A stretch of 35,383 bases of DNA from Candidatus Caenarcanales bacterium. Lineage in GTDB: Bacteria; Cyanobacteriota; Vampirovibrionia; Caenarcaniphilales; Caenarcanaceae. Location: the NCBI GenBank assembly GCA_030065015.1, contig JASJDU010000005.1, positions 1 to 35,383 on the forward strand. The letters run 5' to 3'. The stretch's first letter is position 1. Every line of letters begins with the position of its first letter. Positions 15,842 through 24,451 of the stretch are shown here, in pieces. Both the position numbers and the translations under genes were made by a program. The notes below the pieces were generated by a model. The model was given only the letters and a program-made list of their open reading frames with translations, was not told the origin of the DNA and did not search any database.

Positions 15842-17146
15842 ATGCAAGGTGTTAATCAAATACAACCTTTAGTAAGTTGTGGTTTTAATAATATTAATAT
15901 TAGAAGTTCTTCAAGAAATAAGACTTTAACTAGAACCAGACAAATAGGAAAAGCTCAGAGTTTCCATTCCTCACATAGACAGAGAGAATCCCAGATCTTT
16001 GGCTCTCTTAGAGTAGTCAGAGTAGATCCACAGGGTAGAATTCTTGAAGTCTTTCCAAATAACGGCAAAGTCAATTCTCATTACACACGAGAATTTAACA
16101 GTAAGTTGGAGCAACTTCCTAATTTAAGCAAATTAATAGTTGGAAGGGAGCCTCAAGGAAGCGGATACAAATGGGCTCTCCCAAATGATGTATCCCCATA
16201 TATGTCGAGAACTCAATTTGAAATAGAGAAGGATAGAAATGGAAACTATTTTCTTGTGCACAAATCTCAAACAAATGGAACTGTAGTTAATGGAGAGATA
16301 TGGAATGATCAAGATCAGAAAATTCAACTTATTAGAGGATTTATTCTGAATTTCCATAATGATTTTTCTATTCGCTTTGCACCAAATGACGCCAAAGCAA
16401 TAAAAACCGTTGGAAAAACAAACTCTGATATCGGTCCAAATGGTGCTGAATTAATCCAATTAGGTAAACCAAGTAAATCAGAATATCCTTTAAATACAAT
16501 TATTCTTAGTTCTGTAGTCAGAGGATTTGGAGAGCCAAAAACCCAAATAGGTAAAGATAAAATAGGCTTTCGCTATGATACGATCAATTTAGAGATAGCG
16601 AAATTTATACAAAATAATTACCGCAAAATACAAATATATGTTTTGGACGACAATGTTGCTTCCCCAATAAGATCAGTAGATGAGATTACTGTAGGTAATG
16701 ATGGGTCTAAAGAATTGAATATTGTATATTTTGGAGGCATAGCTATAATACCCACTCAAGTTGAGAGGCGTCATCATATTCGCAGACCAAATAAACAAGA
16801 AGCATTTAAAGAAGTAGAAAAACTACAAAATAAACAACTGAGACAAAATAAATCCAATTTAATTTATACAGTTGATTCTCCCTTATTAGTAGATTATTTT
16901 GAGCTGAACAGTCCAGGGTTTCAAGCATACAGAGACAGTGTAAAAGTATTTTTTCATTCTAATGATGTACTAAAGATATTTAAAAAAGGAGCAACTGATT
17001 GGCAAATTGTGAAAAAAGCAGAAATAGGAAGTAGCTTTGATCTTCAACCTGGAGATTCAATACTTGCTAACGAAAAAGCAAGCTTTCTTGTCGTTAGAGA
17101 CAATCTAGATGGACAGCTTATGTTTCAAGTTGTTAATTATCCTTAA
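15842..17146 (+). CDS. FHA domain protein, 434 residues
   Basis: A cytoplasmic-type protein with an N-terminal basic Ser/Arg/Asn-rich tail (about 1-50) and a clear FHA domain at about 55-170. The domain has IVGREPQ (99-105), MSRTQFEIEKD (121-131) and SQTNGTVVNGE (142-152), so all the phosphothreonine-binding positions are present. The remaining 260 residues are a mixed region with a Lys/Gln-rich helix (about 310-330). A C-terminal beta segment, FDLQPGDSILANEKASFLV, resembles the end of a second FHA-like fold. ATG 15842 is preferred to TTG 15833. It follows the FHA-like gene at 15121 after 127 bases and has its own -10. Confidence 0.85.
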   Translation: MQGVNQIQPLVSCGFNNINIRSSSRNKTLTRTRQIGKAQSFHSSHRQRESQIFGSLRVVRVDPQGRILEVFPNNGKVNSHYTREFNSKLEQLPNLSKLIVGREPQGSGYKWALPNDVSPYMSRTQFEIEKDRNGNYFLVHKSQTNGTVVNGEIWNDQDQKIQLIRGFILNFHNDFSIRFAPNDAKAIKTVGKTNSDIGPNGAELIQLGKPSKSEYPLNTIILSSVVRGFGEPKTQIGKDKIGFRYDTINLEIAKFIQNNYRKIQIYVLDDNVASPIRSVDEITVGNDGSKELNIVYFGGIAIIPTQVERRHHIRRPNKQEAFKEVEKLQNKQLRQNKSNLIYTVDSPLLVDYFELNSPGFQAYRDSVKVFFHSNDVLKIFKKGATDWQIVKKAEIGSSFDLQPGDSILANEKASFLVVRDNLDGQLMFQVVNYP

Positions 17147-17165
17147 AACCAACAAAACTTATAAA

Positions 17166-17498
17166 CTAAATGCCCATTCCAGAGAGCGATAGGCAAAAGT
17201 TATTGATGGCAGAAGCCAATTGAGGATGAGAAGTCTCAAAGTTTTTAGCTAAGTTAGATAATCCGTCAACCGATAATTTAATTAGGTGACTATTTTGCTT
17301 TTCTTTTGTTGCTTCATGAGCGCTCAGATCGGTCAGCTTAACAATGCTATGAGCATCGTCTTGATTGGTTTCTGATAGCGACGAAACCTCTAATTTTAAT
17401 TTTTCTAATAAAGCCAGTAAATCCTCTTTTCTTTGAGGTTGCATATTTGGACTTTCTTTGAGTCTCTCTTCTATCTTTTTTATAGTTTCATCAATCAT
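17166..17498 (-). CDS. DUF4404 family protein
   Basis: A 110-residue helical protein matching my recollection of the DUF4404 family. It begins MIDETIKKIEERL and has LLALLEKLKLEV (about 27-38). A middle segment is SIVKLTDLSAHEATKE (about 51-66), and it ends with FETSHPQLASAINNFCLSL. The ribosome site is strong: AAGGAG eight bases before ATG 17498. Function of the family is unknown. It is the last gene of a minus-strand run with a SIMPL protein and a large Ser-rich membrane protein. Confidence 0.85.
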   Translation of the reverse strand: MIDETIKKIEERLKESPNMQPQRKEDLLALLEKLKLEVSSLSETNQDDAHSIVKLTDLSAHEATKEKQNSHLIKLSVDGLSNLAKNFETSHPQLASAINNFCLSLSGMGI

Positions 17499-17544
17499 GG
17501 GATTAGCTCCTTAATAAACCAATTTCTCTTTTTAGTAAGAACGT

Positions 17545-18258
17545 TTACTTTAAATAAAAATTAGCATTCACTGTTACCGAAATTGTTTTTTCCTTACTAG
17601 AAGTATTATAAATCCCAGAGTTACTAACTTCGGTTGATAAAGGTTCTGTGATTTGAAAAACCCCAACTCTCAAAGATTTCAATTTACCAATTTGGTTTTT
17701 AGCGCTCTTTGCAATTGCTAAAGCTCTTTTTTGAGCATCAATTGTTGCATCCGCTAGCAACTTGCGCTTCAACTTAGATAAGTCAGAAAGAGTGAATGAT
17801 AAATACGAAGAACGAAAAATAATGTTCTGGTCTAAAAACTCTGCGGGACTCAATGCAAATTCGGAGAGTCTGTCTAAATACTCACCTTGAGCAATAACGC
17901 TGACATTTTGAACTATGTTGTAACCGGAATGTTTATTGAACTCATATTTATCTTCCAAATTTATTGGACTTACCAGAATATTTTCTTTATCAATTCCAAC
18001 TTTGCCAATCAGCGTTGATTTAACAAAATTGAGATCGTTGTTAATGTCACTATATCCATCCGACAAACCGTCCAGAGGAACTGTTCTAACTAAAGTAAAG
18101 TTCCACTTTAATGAATCAGCGTTTACTAACTTACTTGAATAACCAACAACGGAAATAGTATCTTTGGTGGAACGGCTAGCATAAAATAACAAACCGAAAA
18201 TCAATGAAGCCGCTATTAAAGCGATTGCAAAATAAATTCCAGAATTAATTCTTTTCAT
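17545..18258 (-). CDS. SIMPL domain protein, membrane anchored
   Basis: A 237-residue protein with an N-terminal signal anchor (basic MKR, hydrophobic YFAIALIAASLIFGLLFYA, about 9-27). A SIMPL (DUF541) domain follows, with ISVVGYSSKLVNADSLKWNF near the start. The helix LKRKLLADATIDAQKRALAIA (about 163-183) and GVFQITEP before a final beta strand KTISVTVNANFYL are also typical. SIMPL proteins form periplasmic or surface oligomers in a few bacteria; the role is generally unclear. It lies 13 bases after the Ser-rich gene upstream, so the two are probably co-transcribed. Confidence 0.88.
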   Translation of the reverse strand: MKRINSGIYFAIALIAASLIFGLLFYASRSTKDTISVVGYSSKLVNADSLKWNFTLVRTVPLDGLSDGYSDINNDLNFVKSTLIGKVGIDKENILVSPINLEDKYEFNKHSGYNIVQNVSVIAQGEYLDRLSEFALSPAEFLDQNIIFRSSYLSFTLSDLSKLKRKLLADATIDAQKRALAIAKSAKNQIGKLKSLRVGVFQITEPLSTEVSNSGIYNTSSKEKTISVTVNANFYLK

Positions 18259-18271
18259 TGTATGAATTTAA

Positions 18272-20662
18272 TTAGCTAATGTTTAAGGTTGTATCTTCAA
18301 CACCACCATTAGGATTAGATTCATAAGGAGATGGTTCCACATAAACACTGTTTGCCTCTCTCTCCAAACGATTCAAATCAGCAGATGACGGTTGAGAAGA
18401 GTTTCTGTTGGAGATTATTTTATTTTTCAACGAATCAATCTGGCTTAATAACTGTCTTTTCTCATAATCGCTTAGATTTTGAGACTTAGCTTTTCTTTCA
18501 ATGTTATTTAATTCATTCGAGTAGGTATTGCTAGTCGAAGACGTTTTTGAGGGTCTCTTCTTGCTCTTAAAACGATCTAAGAATCTGCTTACGCGCCCTC
18601 TTCTCGGTTGATAATTACTACTTTTTACAACCTCATTGGGCTTATTATTATTTATATTCTCTGTAACCTCAGAATCTTGATTAATAAAAGTAGAAGTTGT
18701 TAGAGGTGCCTGCTTAGAGTATGGCGAAGGAAGCGGCTGGCTTAAATCAAATTCTTTTTTCAAATTGCTAGAAGACTGAACCGGTTCACGAAGCAAAGGA
18801 ATACTCAAGTCAACATTTTCTTCACTTGGTGAAAACTGACTTTCTTGTGCAATGTTACCCTCACCAGTGCTTGGAATTTGTTGAACATAATTTACCGAAT
18901 CGTCTTCTAGAGATTTGTTCGTAACTGGTAAAGAATTTTGCGTATTGTTTTGTGGATATAAAAGGTTTACCTCTGAATTGGCTGAATCTATATTTTCGTT
19001 GGAGAATGAATCAGAAATATTTTGTTCTTCAGAAGTCAGTGATCCTGATGAATAAGTACTCTGTTGATTACCACTAACAGTTGGAGATGAAACAACCGGT
19101 ATCGAGATCTGATTATTGATATTAGAAGACGGAATGTCTTGCAGACTATTTACCTGAGAATTATCTATATTGAAATTATTCACAGGAGAACCTTGATCTG
19201 AAACCTGATTGTACTGTGGTTGCTGAACAATCGGGTAACCGGAACTCACTTTATCCTCTTGACCTAGTGGCTGAGTGGAGGCATAAGAAGAAATAACTGT
19301 ACCAGTTGAAGGATCTAATGGTGCTTCATAAAGAGAATTGGATTTTGCATATGAGATCTCTAAAGGAAACTTTCTAGCTGAATAGGTGCTTGGAGATATT
19401 GCTTCACTCGAAGAAGAATCATAAACAGTAGAAGGATCGTATAAGAAAGTGGTTGGAGAAGAAGTTTGTTGCTTAGAAATGTTTGATCGTGAAGTCGAAC
19501 TGTATGGAGACTTATTAGATTGAACAGGCGAGGATTTATAAGTTTTTGAAGAAGAAAACACTTTTGGTTTTGCTGGTTGAATAACTTTTTTCTTACTTCT
19601 AACAGTTGGTTGATAATAAGAATTTTTCTCTTCTTCAATTAAAGTTTCAGAAGAATCAGAATTGCTTTCACTGAAAATTGATTTATCGGATAACTCAAAA
19701 GCTTCAGATTGATCGATTCTATCCGAGAAAGGATCGGTTGTTAAATCTTCATCTAGTTCGTCCTTCTCATTAATATAATTTTCAATATCTTGATTCGGTT
19801 CTTTCTTTAATAGGTTGTAAGCACCAAAACCTAAAATTGCAATCAAAGAGACTATTGCTGCTGACCTTGCAGTTCCTTTTAGAAAAGGTCCAACACCTGC
19901 TTTATTGTTTTTTCTTGTTAATTCTTCTTTAAGAGAATAATACTCTTCTTCTTCAGCTGGAGCACCTTTATAACTCCAAGAAGGTGTTCCTGATGGTTTT
20001 AAATCTTCGACGAACGGAGGAATGGAAGGATCGAGATTTTGGTTTAAAGTCTCTGAATCAGAAGGAGCTTCTTCAGTTGTCTTTTCTTTCGTGAGATCAG
20101 TCTGTTCAATATTAGATGTATTTCCCTCTATTGGAACTAAAGGAATATTCCTGTTTACTTCTAGTTTTTCTTTAGCTGGAACCGGGTCACCTAAAACTTT
20201 TTTCTCAATAGGCTTTTCAGTCTCAGCATATGAAGAAGTGTTGAATGGTACATTCTCTTCTTCTTTACTGGAAGCAGAAAGAAGAGCTGAAGAATCATTA
20301 CTCTTTTCAATTGTTGAAGATGAGTTATTAGATAACTTTGTATCTTTATAAGTATAAGAGTGCTGAAAAGCTGGAGGTGGAGAAATTAGTCGTTTAGAGA
20401 TACCTTTTGATAGAGATTCTTTAGAGGAAGATAAAGAAGAAATAGACAAGTTTGTATCAGGTATAGCTGAAGACTTATAAGGAGATGATTCAACGTTATC
20501 AGCTTCGACTAAATCTGAGATTGGTATAAAGGGAACACTTGAAGGACTTGCTCCAACCAAAAGCATTTTTGCAGTTGAATTTAAATTGTTAAATTTCCAT
20601 GCGAGTGTTGAAAAATCATTAATTTCCGAAGCGCGTTTTTCTTCTAAAAGATTTTGAGACAT
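18272..20662 (-). CDS. Large Ser-rich single-pass membrane protein, unknown
   Basis: A 796-residue protein, mostly low complexity and rich in Ser, Asn, Gln, Pro and Glu. One membrane helix, AAIVSLIAILGFGAYNLL, lies at about residues 265-283. It is preceded by a Lys/Arg-containing segment, suggesting the first 265 residues are cytoplasmic and the remaining 510 outside. Near the C-terminus a basic patch (RRGRVSRFLDRFKSKKR) precedes a short coiled coil (NELNNIERKAK to LLSQIDSLKNKI, about 720-755). No enzymatic domain is visible. ATG 20662 has AGGA a few bases upstream. It heads the operon with the SIMPL and DUF4404 genes and may be an envelope scaffold or surface protein (inference). Confidence 0.8.
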   Translation of the reverse strand: MSQNLLEEKRASEINDFSTLAWKFNNLNSTAKMLLVGASPSSVPFIPISDLVEADNVESSPYKSSAIPDTNLSISSLSSSKESLSKGISKRLISPPPAFQHSYTYKDTKLSNNSSSTIEKSNDSSALLSASSKEEENVPFNTSSYAETEKPIEKKVLGDPVPAKEKLEVNRNIPLVPIEGNTSNIEQTDLTKEKTTEEAPSDSETLNQNLDPSIPPFVEDLKPSGTPSWSYKGAPAEEEEYYSLKEELTRKNNKAGVGPFLKGTARSAAIVSLIAILGFGAYNLLKKEPNQDIENYINEKDELDEDLTTDPFSDRIDQSEAFELSDKSIFSESNSDSSETLIEEEKNSYYQPTVRSKKKVIQPAKPKVFSSSKTYKSSPVQSNKSPYSSTSRSNISKQQTSSPTTFLYDPSTVYDSSSSEAISPSTYSARKFPLEISYAKSNSLYEAPLDPSTGTVISSYASTQPLGQEDKVSSGYPIVQQPQYNQVSDQGSPVNNFNIDNSQVNSLQDIPSSNINNQISIPVVSSPTVSGNQQSTYSSGSLTSEEQNISDSFSNENIDSANSEVNLLYPQNNTQNSLPVTNKSLEDDSVNYVQQIPSTGEGNIAQESQFSPSEENVDLSIPLLREPVQSSSNLKKEFDLSQPLPSPYSKQAPLTTSTFINQDSEVTENINNNKPNEVVKSSNYQPRRGRVSRFLDRFKSKKRPSKTSSTSNTYSNELNNIERKAKSQNLSDYEKRQLLSQIDSLKNKIISNRNSSQPSSADLNRLEREANSVYVEPSPYESNPNGGVEDTTLNIS

Positions 20663-20771
20663 TATCCTAACTTCTCCCTAACTAAATATAGATGTCTTTT
20701 CACGATTGCATGCTGAGCCTAAAAATATTTATTAAAATAATATTTATCATAGAGCTGCAGACGGCAACCAG

Positions 20772-20802
20772 TTGAAGTTGTTCCAACAACTTCCTATATA
20801 TT
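20772..20802 (+). promoter_or_regulatory. Predicted kdsA promoter with operator-like inverted repeat
   Basis: -35 TTGAAG (20772-20777) and -10 TATATA (20795-20800) with a 17-base spacer. Between and overlapping them is the perfect 9-base inverted repeat GAAGTTGTTCCAACAACTTC (20774-20793; centre CC). This is a classic position for a repressor operator. It lies between kdsA and the divergent Ser-rich gene. Confidence 0.6.
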
Positions 20803-20873
20803 CCAGTAAAATTAATTCGGGAAATTAACTTACCTTAAAGACTTATTTTAACTATTTAATGGAGTAAATAGAA

Positions 20874-21722
20874 ATGACATCCAACACACTGCCAATAAAG
20901 TTTTCCGATTTCAATAAACCAATCAAATCTCAAAAGGATCCTTTGATTATTGCAGGGCCTTGCGTTATTGAAAATGAAGAAGTTGTATATCGGATAGCTG
21001 CTGAAATGAAAGAGACCTGTAAGTCTCTCGGTGTACCTTTTGTTTTTAAAGCATCTTTTGATAAGGCAAATAGAACTTCAATCGACTCTTTTAGAGGACC
21101 TGGACTAAAAGAAGGTTTAAAAATACTCAAACAACTAAAAGAGGATCTGGGTATCTGGGTTTTATCGGATATACACTCCATTGAACAAGTTGAACCAGCA
21201 GCAGAAGTTCTAGATATAATTCAAATTCCAGCATTTTTGTGTAGACAAACTGACATAATTGTTGAAGCTGCAAAAACAGGAAGAGTAATCAACGTTAAAA
21301 AAGGTCAATTCCTATCACCGAACGATGTTGTTCACATTGGAAACAAGATTAAAGCCAGTGGTAATCAAAACGTTTTGATTACTGAAAGAGGAACAACTTT
21401 TGGATATAACAATTTAGTGGTTGATATGAGATCAATACATATAATTCAGGAAGAACTCAATTTACCAGTAATCTTTGACGCAACTCACTCCGTTCAATTA
21501 CCAGGCGGAGGAAACGGTGTTTCTAGCGGTAAAAGTGTTTATGCACCCACCCTTGCTTCTTCAGCAATAGCTGCAGGTGCTTTTGGAGTATTCATGGAAG
21601 TTCATCCAGAACCAAGTAAAGCCCTTTCGGACGGACCTAATATGATTGTTTTAGACAAAGTTCCCGCTTTAATAAAAAGATTGAAAGCAATAAGAGAAAG
21701 CTGCATCATGAACCCTGTTTAA
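20874..21722 (+). CDS. kdsA: 3-deoxy-8-phosphooctulonate (KDO-8-P) synthase
   Basis: Condenses phosphoenolpyruvate with arabinose-5-phosphate to KDO-8-P for lipopolysaccharide inner core. Motifs include LIIAGPCVIENEE (about 24-36) and KASFDKANRTSI (about 58-69), in which the active-site loop KANR is conserved. QIPAFLCRQTD (about 118-128), INVKKGQFLSP, ITERGTTFGYNNLVVDMR and FDATHSVQLPGG follow. The Cys in the N-terminal IAGPC is present; metal dependence of this member is not decided here. Length 282 is normal. GGAG about ten bases before ATG 20874 is the ribosome site. Its promoter carries a perfect inverted repeat, suggesting specific regulation. Confidence 0.96.
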   Translation: MTSNTLPIKFSDFNKPIKSQKDPLIIAGPCVIENEEVVYRIAAEMKETCKSLGVPFVFKASFDKANRTSIDSFRGPGLKEGLKILKQLKEDLGIWVLSDIHSIEQVEPAAEVLDIIQIPAFLCRQTDIIVEAAKTGRVINVKKGQFLSPNDVVHIGNKIKASGNQNVLITERGTTFGYNNLVVDMRSIHIIQEELNLPVIFDATHSVQLPGGGNGVSSGKSVYAPTLASSAIAAGAFGVFMEVHPEPSKALSDGPNMIVLDKVPALIKRLKAIRESCIMNPV

Positions 21723-21751
21723 AAGAATGTTTTAAACAAAACAAATAAGCT

Positions 21752-21791
21752 AAAGCAAAGATAAATTCGTTAAGTTTATCTTTGCTTTTTT
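21752..21791. terminator. Strong bidirectional-type terminator between kdsA and argH
   Basis: A perfect 14-base stem AAAGCAAAGATAAA (21752-21765) / TTTATCTTTGCTTT (21775-21788) with a 9-base loop, followed by a T run on the plus strand. It terminates kdsA. On the minus strand the stem contains the last codons and TAA stop of argH, and the following sequence is moderately T-rich. Confidence 0.85.
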
Positions 21792-23194
21792 ATAGATTCG
21801 AGATCTCTTTCAGTTATTTCTCTCGCTTTAGAAATTTCTAGTTTTACATTGTCTGGAGATGTACCTCCATAGCTTTTACGATTGTCCAGGCAAGTTCTCA
21901 AGCTGATATGAGAGGCTACATCTTCTTCAAACTTTTCATGAAACTTTTTCCATTCATTGATAGTTAAATCAGCCAAAGACTTATCATTCTCAGTGCAATA
22001 TTGAACAGCTCGTCCTACGGCATAATAGGCTTCTCTGAACGGAATATTTTTCTTAACCAAATAATCAGCCGCGTCTGTGGCATTTAAAAAACCGGATTCA
22101 ACTGACTCATCCATTCTTAAATTATTAATTTTTATTGATTCTAGAAACCTACTGGTTATTTCTAGGGTTAATTTGATTGTTTTGCAGGTATCAAAGAGAG
22201 CTTCTTTATCTTCTTGAAGATCCTTGTTATATGCCAATGGCAATCCCTTAAGAACCACCAAAATTGATTGTAAATTGCCTAACACTCTTCCAGATTTACC
22301 TCTTATTAATTCTGGAACATCCGGATTTTTTTTCTGAGGCATCATGCTTGAACCTGTGGCAAACTGATCATCCAGCTTTATGAAATTAAATTCGTCGGTT
22401 GACCAAATAATTAATTCCTCGGCCAGTTGACTCAAATGAACGATGAGCAACGTTGAAGCAAAATGGTGTTCAGCAACAAAGTCCCGGTCACTCACTGCGT
22501 CTAAGCTGTTTTTTGTCGGACTGCTAAAACCTAAGGTAGAAGTTGTCTTGTCTCTGTCAATGGGGTATGTTGTTCCAGCTAAAGCCCCAGACCCTAAAGG
22601 ATTATTATTAACCCTTTTCCTTATTTCATTAAAACGCTCAAAATCTCTAGACAGTCTTTCATAATGAGCCATCCAATAATGCCCTAAAGAAATTGGTTGT
22701 GCCTTTTGTAGATGAGTGTATCCAGGTAAAATCTGATTTGAGTCTCTTTCTGCAAGGTTGAGAAGAACCTTTCTCAAATCGATAATTTGATCACAAGTTT
22801 GTAGATTTTCATTTATTAACCAAAGCCGAAGATCGGTAGCAACCTGATCGTTTCTACTTCTGGCTGTATGAAGTTTTTTAGCAGTATCTCCTATTAGCTC
22901 TGTGAGTCTCCTTTCAATGGCCATGTGAACATCTTCTTCATTTTTATTCTTTTCAAACCATAGCTTTTCATTCTTTTCAATCTCCTTCTCAACTTGATTG
23001 AGACCGTTCAAAATTTTTTCTGCATCTGAATAAGATATTATTTTTGTATCAGACAGCATTTGTACATGTGCCTTGCTACCTCGTAAATCGTACTTCCAGA
23101 GAACAAAATCGAAAGGAAAACTAGAATTGAATTCATCAAGTAGTTCATTGGTTGGAGTTGTCGATCTTCCCGCCCATAGTTTTTGCTTATTCAT
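21776..23194 (-). CDS. argH: Argininosuccinate lyase
   Basis: Splits argininosuccinate into arginine and fumarate, the last step of arginine synthesis; a homotetramer of the fumarase/aspartase superfamily. It begins KLWAGRSTTPTNELLDEFNSS. HTARSRNDQVATDLRLW (about 109-125), GYTHLQKAQPISLGHYW (about 157-173) and the signature GSSMMPQKKNPDVPEL with the catalytic Ser (about 281-296) are present. Length 472 is normal. It follows carA in the same direction after 135 bases, so both may be co-expressed for arginine supply. Its stop lies inside the terminator stem. Confidence 0.96.
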   Translation of the reverse strand: MNKQKLWAGRSTTPTNELLDEFNSSFPFDFVLWKYDLRGSKAHVQMLSDTKIISYSDAEKILNGLNQVEKEIEKNEKLWFEKNKNEEDVHMAIERRLTELIGDTAKKLHTARSRNDQVATDLRLWLINENLQTCDQIIDLRKVLLNLAERDSNQILPGYTHLQKAQPISLGHYWMAHYERLSRDFERFNEIRKRVNNNPLGSGALAGTTYPIDRDKTTSTLGFSSPTKNSLDAVSDRDFVAEHHFASTLLIVHLSQLAEELIIWSTDEFNFIKLDDQFATGSSMMPQKKNPDVPELIRGKSGRVLGNLQSILVVLKGLPLAYNKDLQEDKEALFDTCKTIKLTLEITSRFLESIKINNLRMDESVESGFLNATDAADYLVKKNIPFREAYYAVGRAVQYCTENDKSLADLTINEWKKFHEKFEEDVASHISLRTCLDNRKSYGGTSPDNVKLEISKAREITERDLESIKKQR

Positions 23195-23329
23195 CAGTTT
23201 TTGGTTGCCTAGTGGTTAATCACTTCTTTACAAATTGAGAAGATTATCGCGTAAATAAACTCTCCTTTGTTAGTTATTCAAATTAAACAAATTATTGAAT
23301 GAGTCCAAATTTGAATAATTAATTGCAGT

Positions 23330-24451
23330 TTATGCATTTATCTTTTTGTTTTGTTCAATTAGATTTCCAAATTTTTCAAACAAATAATCCGTTTCGTGTG
23401 GTCCGGGAGAAGCTTCCGGATGAAACTGAACACTAAAGATAGGCTTGTGTTTATGTTCAATGCCCTCTAGCGTATTATCGTTAAGAGATCTGTGAGTAAT
23501 ATTCAAAAGTTCACTGGATATTGTTTTATCATCAACCGCAAATCCATGATTCTGACTAGTTATAAAAACCTTGTTTGTTGTCAAATCTTTTACCGGATGA
23601 TTACTTCCTCTATGACCAAATTTCATTTTAAAAGTTCTAGCTCCAAAAGCTAAAGATAAGATTTGGTGTCCCAAGCAAACTCCAAAAATAGGAGCGATAT
23701 TAGAATCAATCAACTTCTTTACTGTTTCAATAACTTGTTTTGCCGCGCTCGGATCCCCAGGACCATTGGATAAAAAGATCCCATCAGGATTCATCGAGGA
23801 TATTTCTTCAAAACTTGTGTTAGCAGGGAAAACCTCAAGATCAAAACCTTGTTTGGTGAGTAACTTAAGCATATTTAGCTTTAAACCCAAATCTAAAACA
23901 GCCAAAGTACCTTTGATGGGAGCTTTACCTTTTTCGCAGTATCTTTTGGGAGTGGTAACTAAAGAAGTAAGGTCTTGATTATTCATCGAGGGGGAATCTA
24001 AGACTTCTTGTTGAAGGGATTCAAGTTGCTCTTCATAGTTATCATCGGTGCTGAGCACACACCGCATAGCACCTTTGTCTCTAATTCTACGAGTTAAAGC
24101 TCTAGTATCTATTCCATAAAGAGCACTCAAATTGTTTTTTAAAAGGAAATCCTCAAGATTGGAACCATTACTTCTCCAGGAAGATGAAACAGGGCTTAAA
24201 TTTTTAATAATTAGACCGGAAGCAAAGACTCTTCTTGACTGATTATCTAAATCGGTCACACCATAATTCCCTATCTCTGGATAAGTCAAAGTAACTATTT
24301 GTTTTGCATAACTAGGATCCGTAAGTATTTCTTGATACCCTGTAATCCCAGTATTGAAGACAATCTCTCCAAAAGTTTTAGTTTGCTTTTTTCCTAAAGC
24401 TTTTCCTCTAAAACAAGAACCATCCTCTAAAATTAAGCAAGCTTTACTCAT
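23330..24451 (-). CDS. carA: Carbamoyl-phosphate synthase small (glutaminase) subunit
   Basis: Supplies ammonia from glutamine to CarB for carbamoyl phosphate, used in arginine and pyrimidine synthesis. The N-terminal CarA domain has GEIVFNTGITGYQEILTDPSY (about 27-47, family signature). The class I glutamine amidotransferase domain has the nucleophile in IFGVCLGHQILSLAFG (about 262-277) and the His-Glu pair in VQFHPEASPGP near the C-terminus. Length 373 is normal. ATG 24451 overlaps the stop of the upstream AAA gene (ATGA), so translation is probably coupled. carB is not in the window. Confidence 0.96.
   Translation of the reverse strand: MSKACLILEDGSCFRGKALGKKQTKTFGEIVFNTGITGYQEILTDPSYAKQIVTLTYPEIGNYGVTDLDNQSRRVFASGLIIKNLSPVSSSWRSNGSNLEDFLLKNNLSALYGIDTRALTRRIRDKGAMRCVLSTDDNYEEQLESLQQEVLDSPSMNNQDLTSLVTTPKRYCEKGKAPIKGTLAVLDLGLKLNMLKLLTKQGFDLEVFPANTSFEEISSMNPDGIFLSNGPGDPSAAKQVIETVKKLIDSNIAPIFGVCLGHQILSLAFGARTFKMKFGHRGSNHPVKDLTTNKVFITSQNHGFAVDDKTISSELLNITHRSLNDNTLEGIEHKHKPIFSVQFHPEASPGPHETDYLFEKFGNLIEQNKKINA

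Noticed and set aside
19360-19638. 92-codon minus-strand ORF in another frame of the Ser-rich gene
   Set aside because: Fully inside a larger convincing gene in the same direction; low-complexity composition explains the open frame.
20022-20351. 109-codon plus-strand ORF
   Set aside because: Lies wholly antisense to the Ser-rich gene, whose GA/AG-rich codons produce open antisense frames; no promoter or ribosome site.
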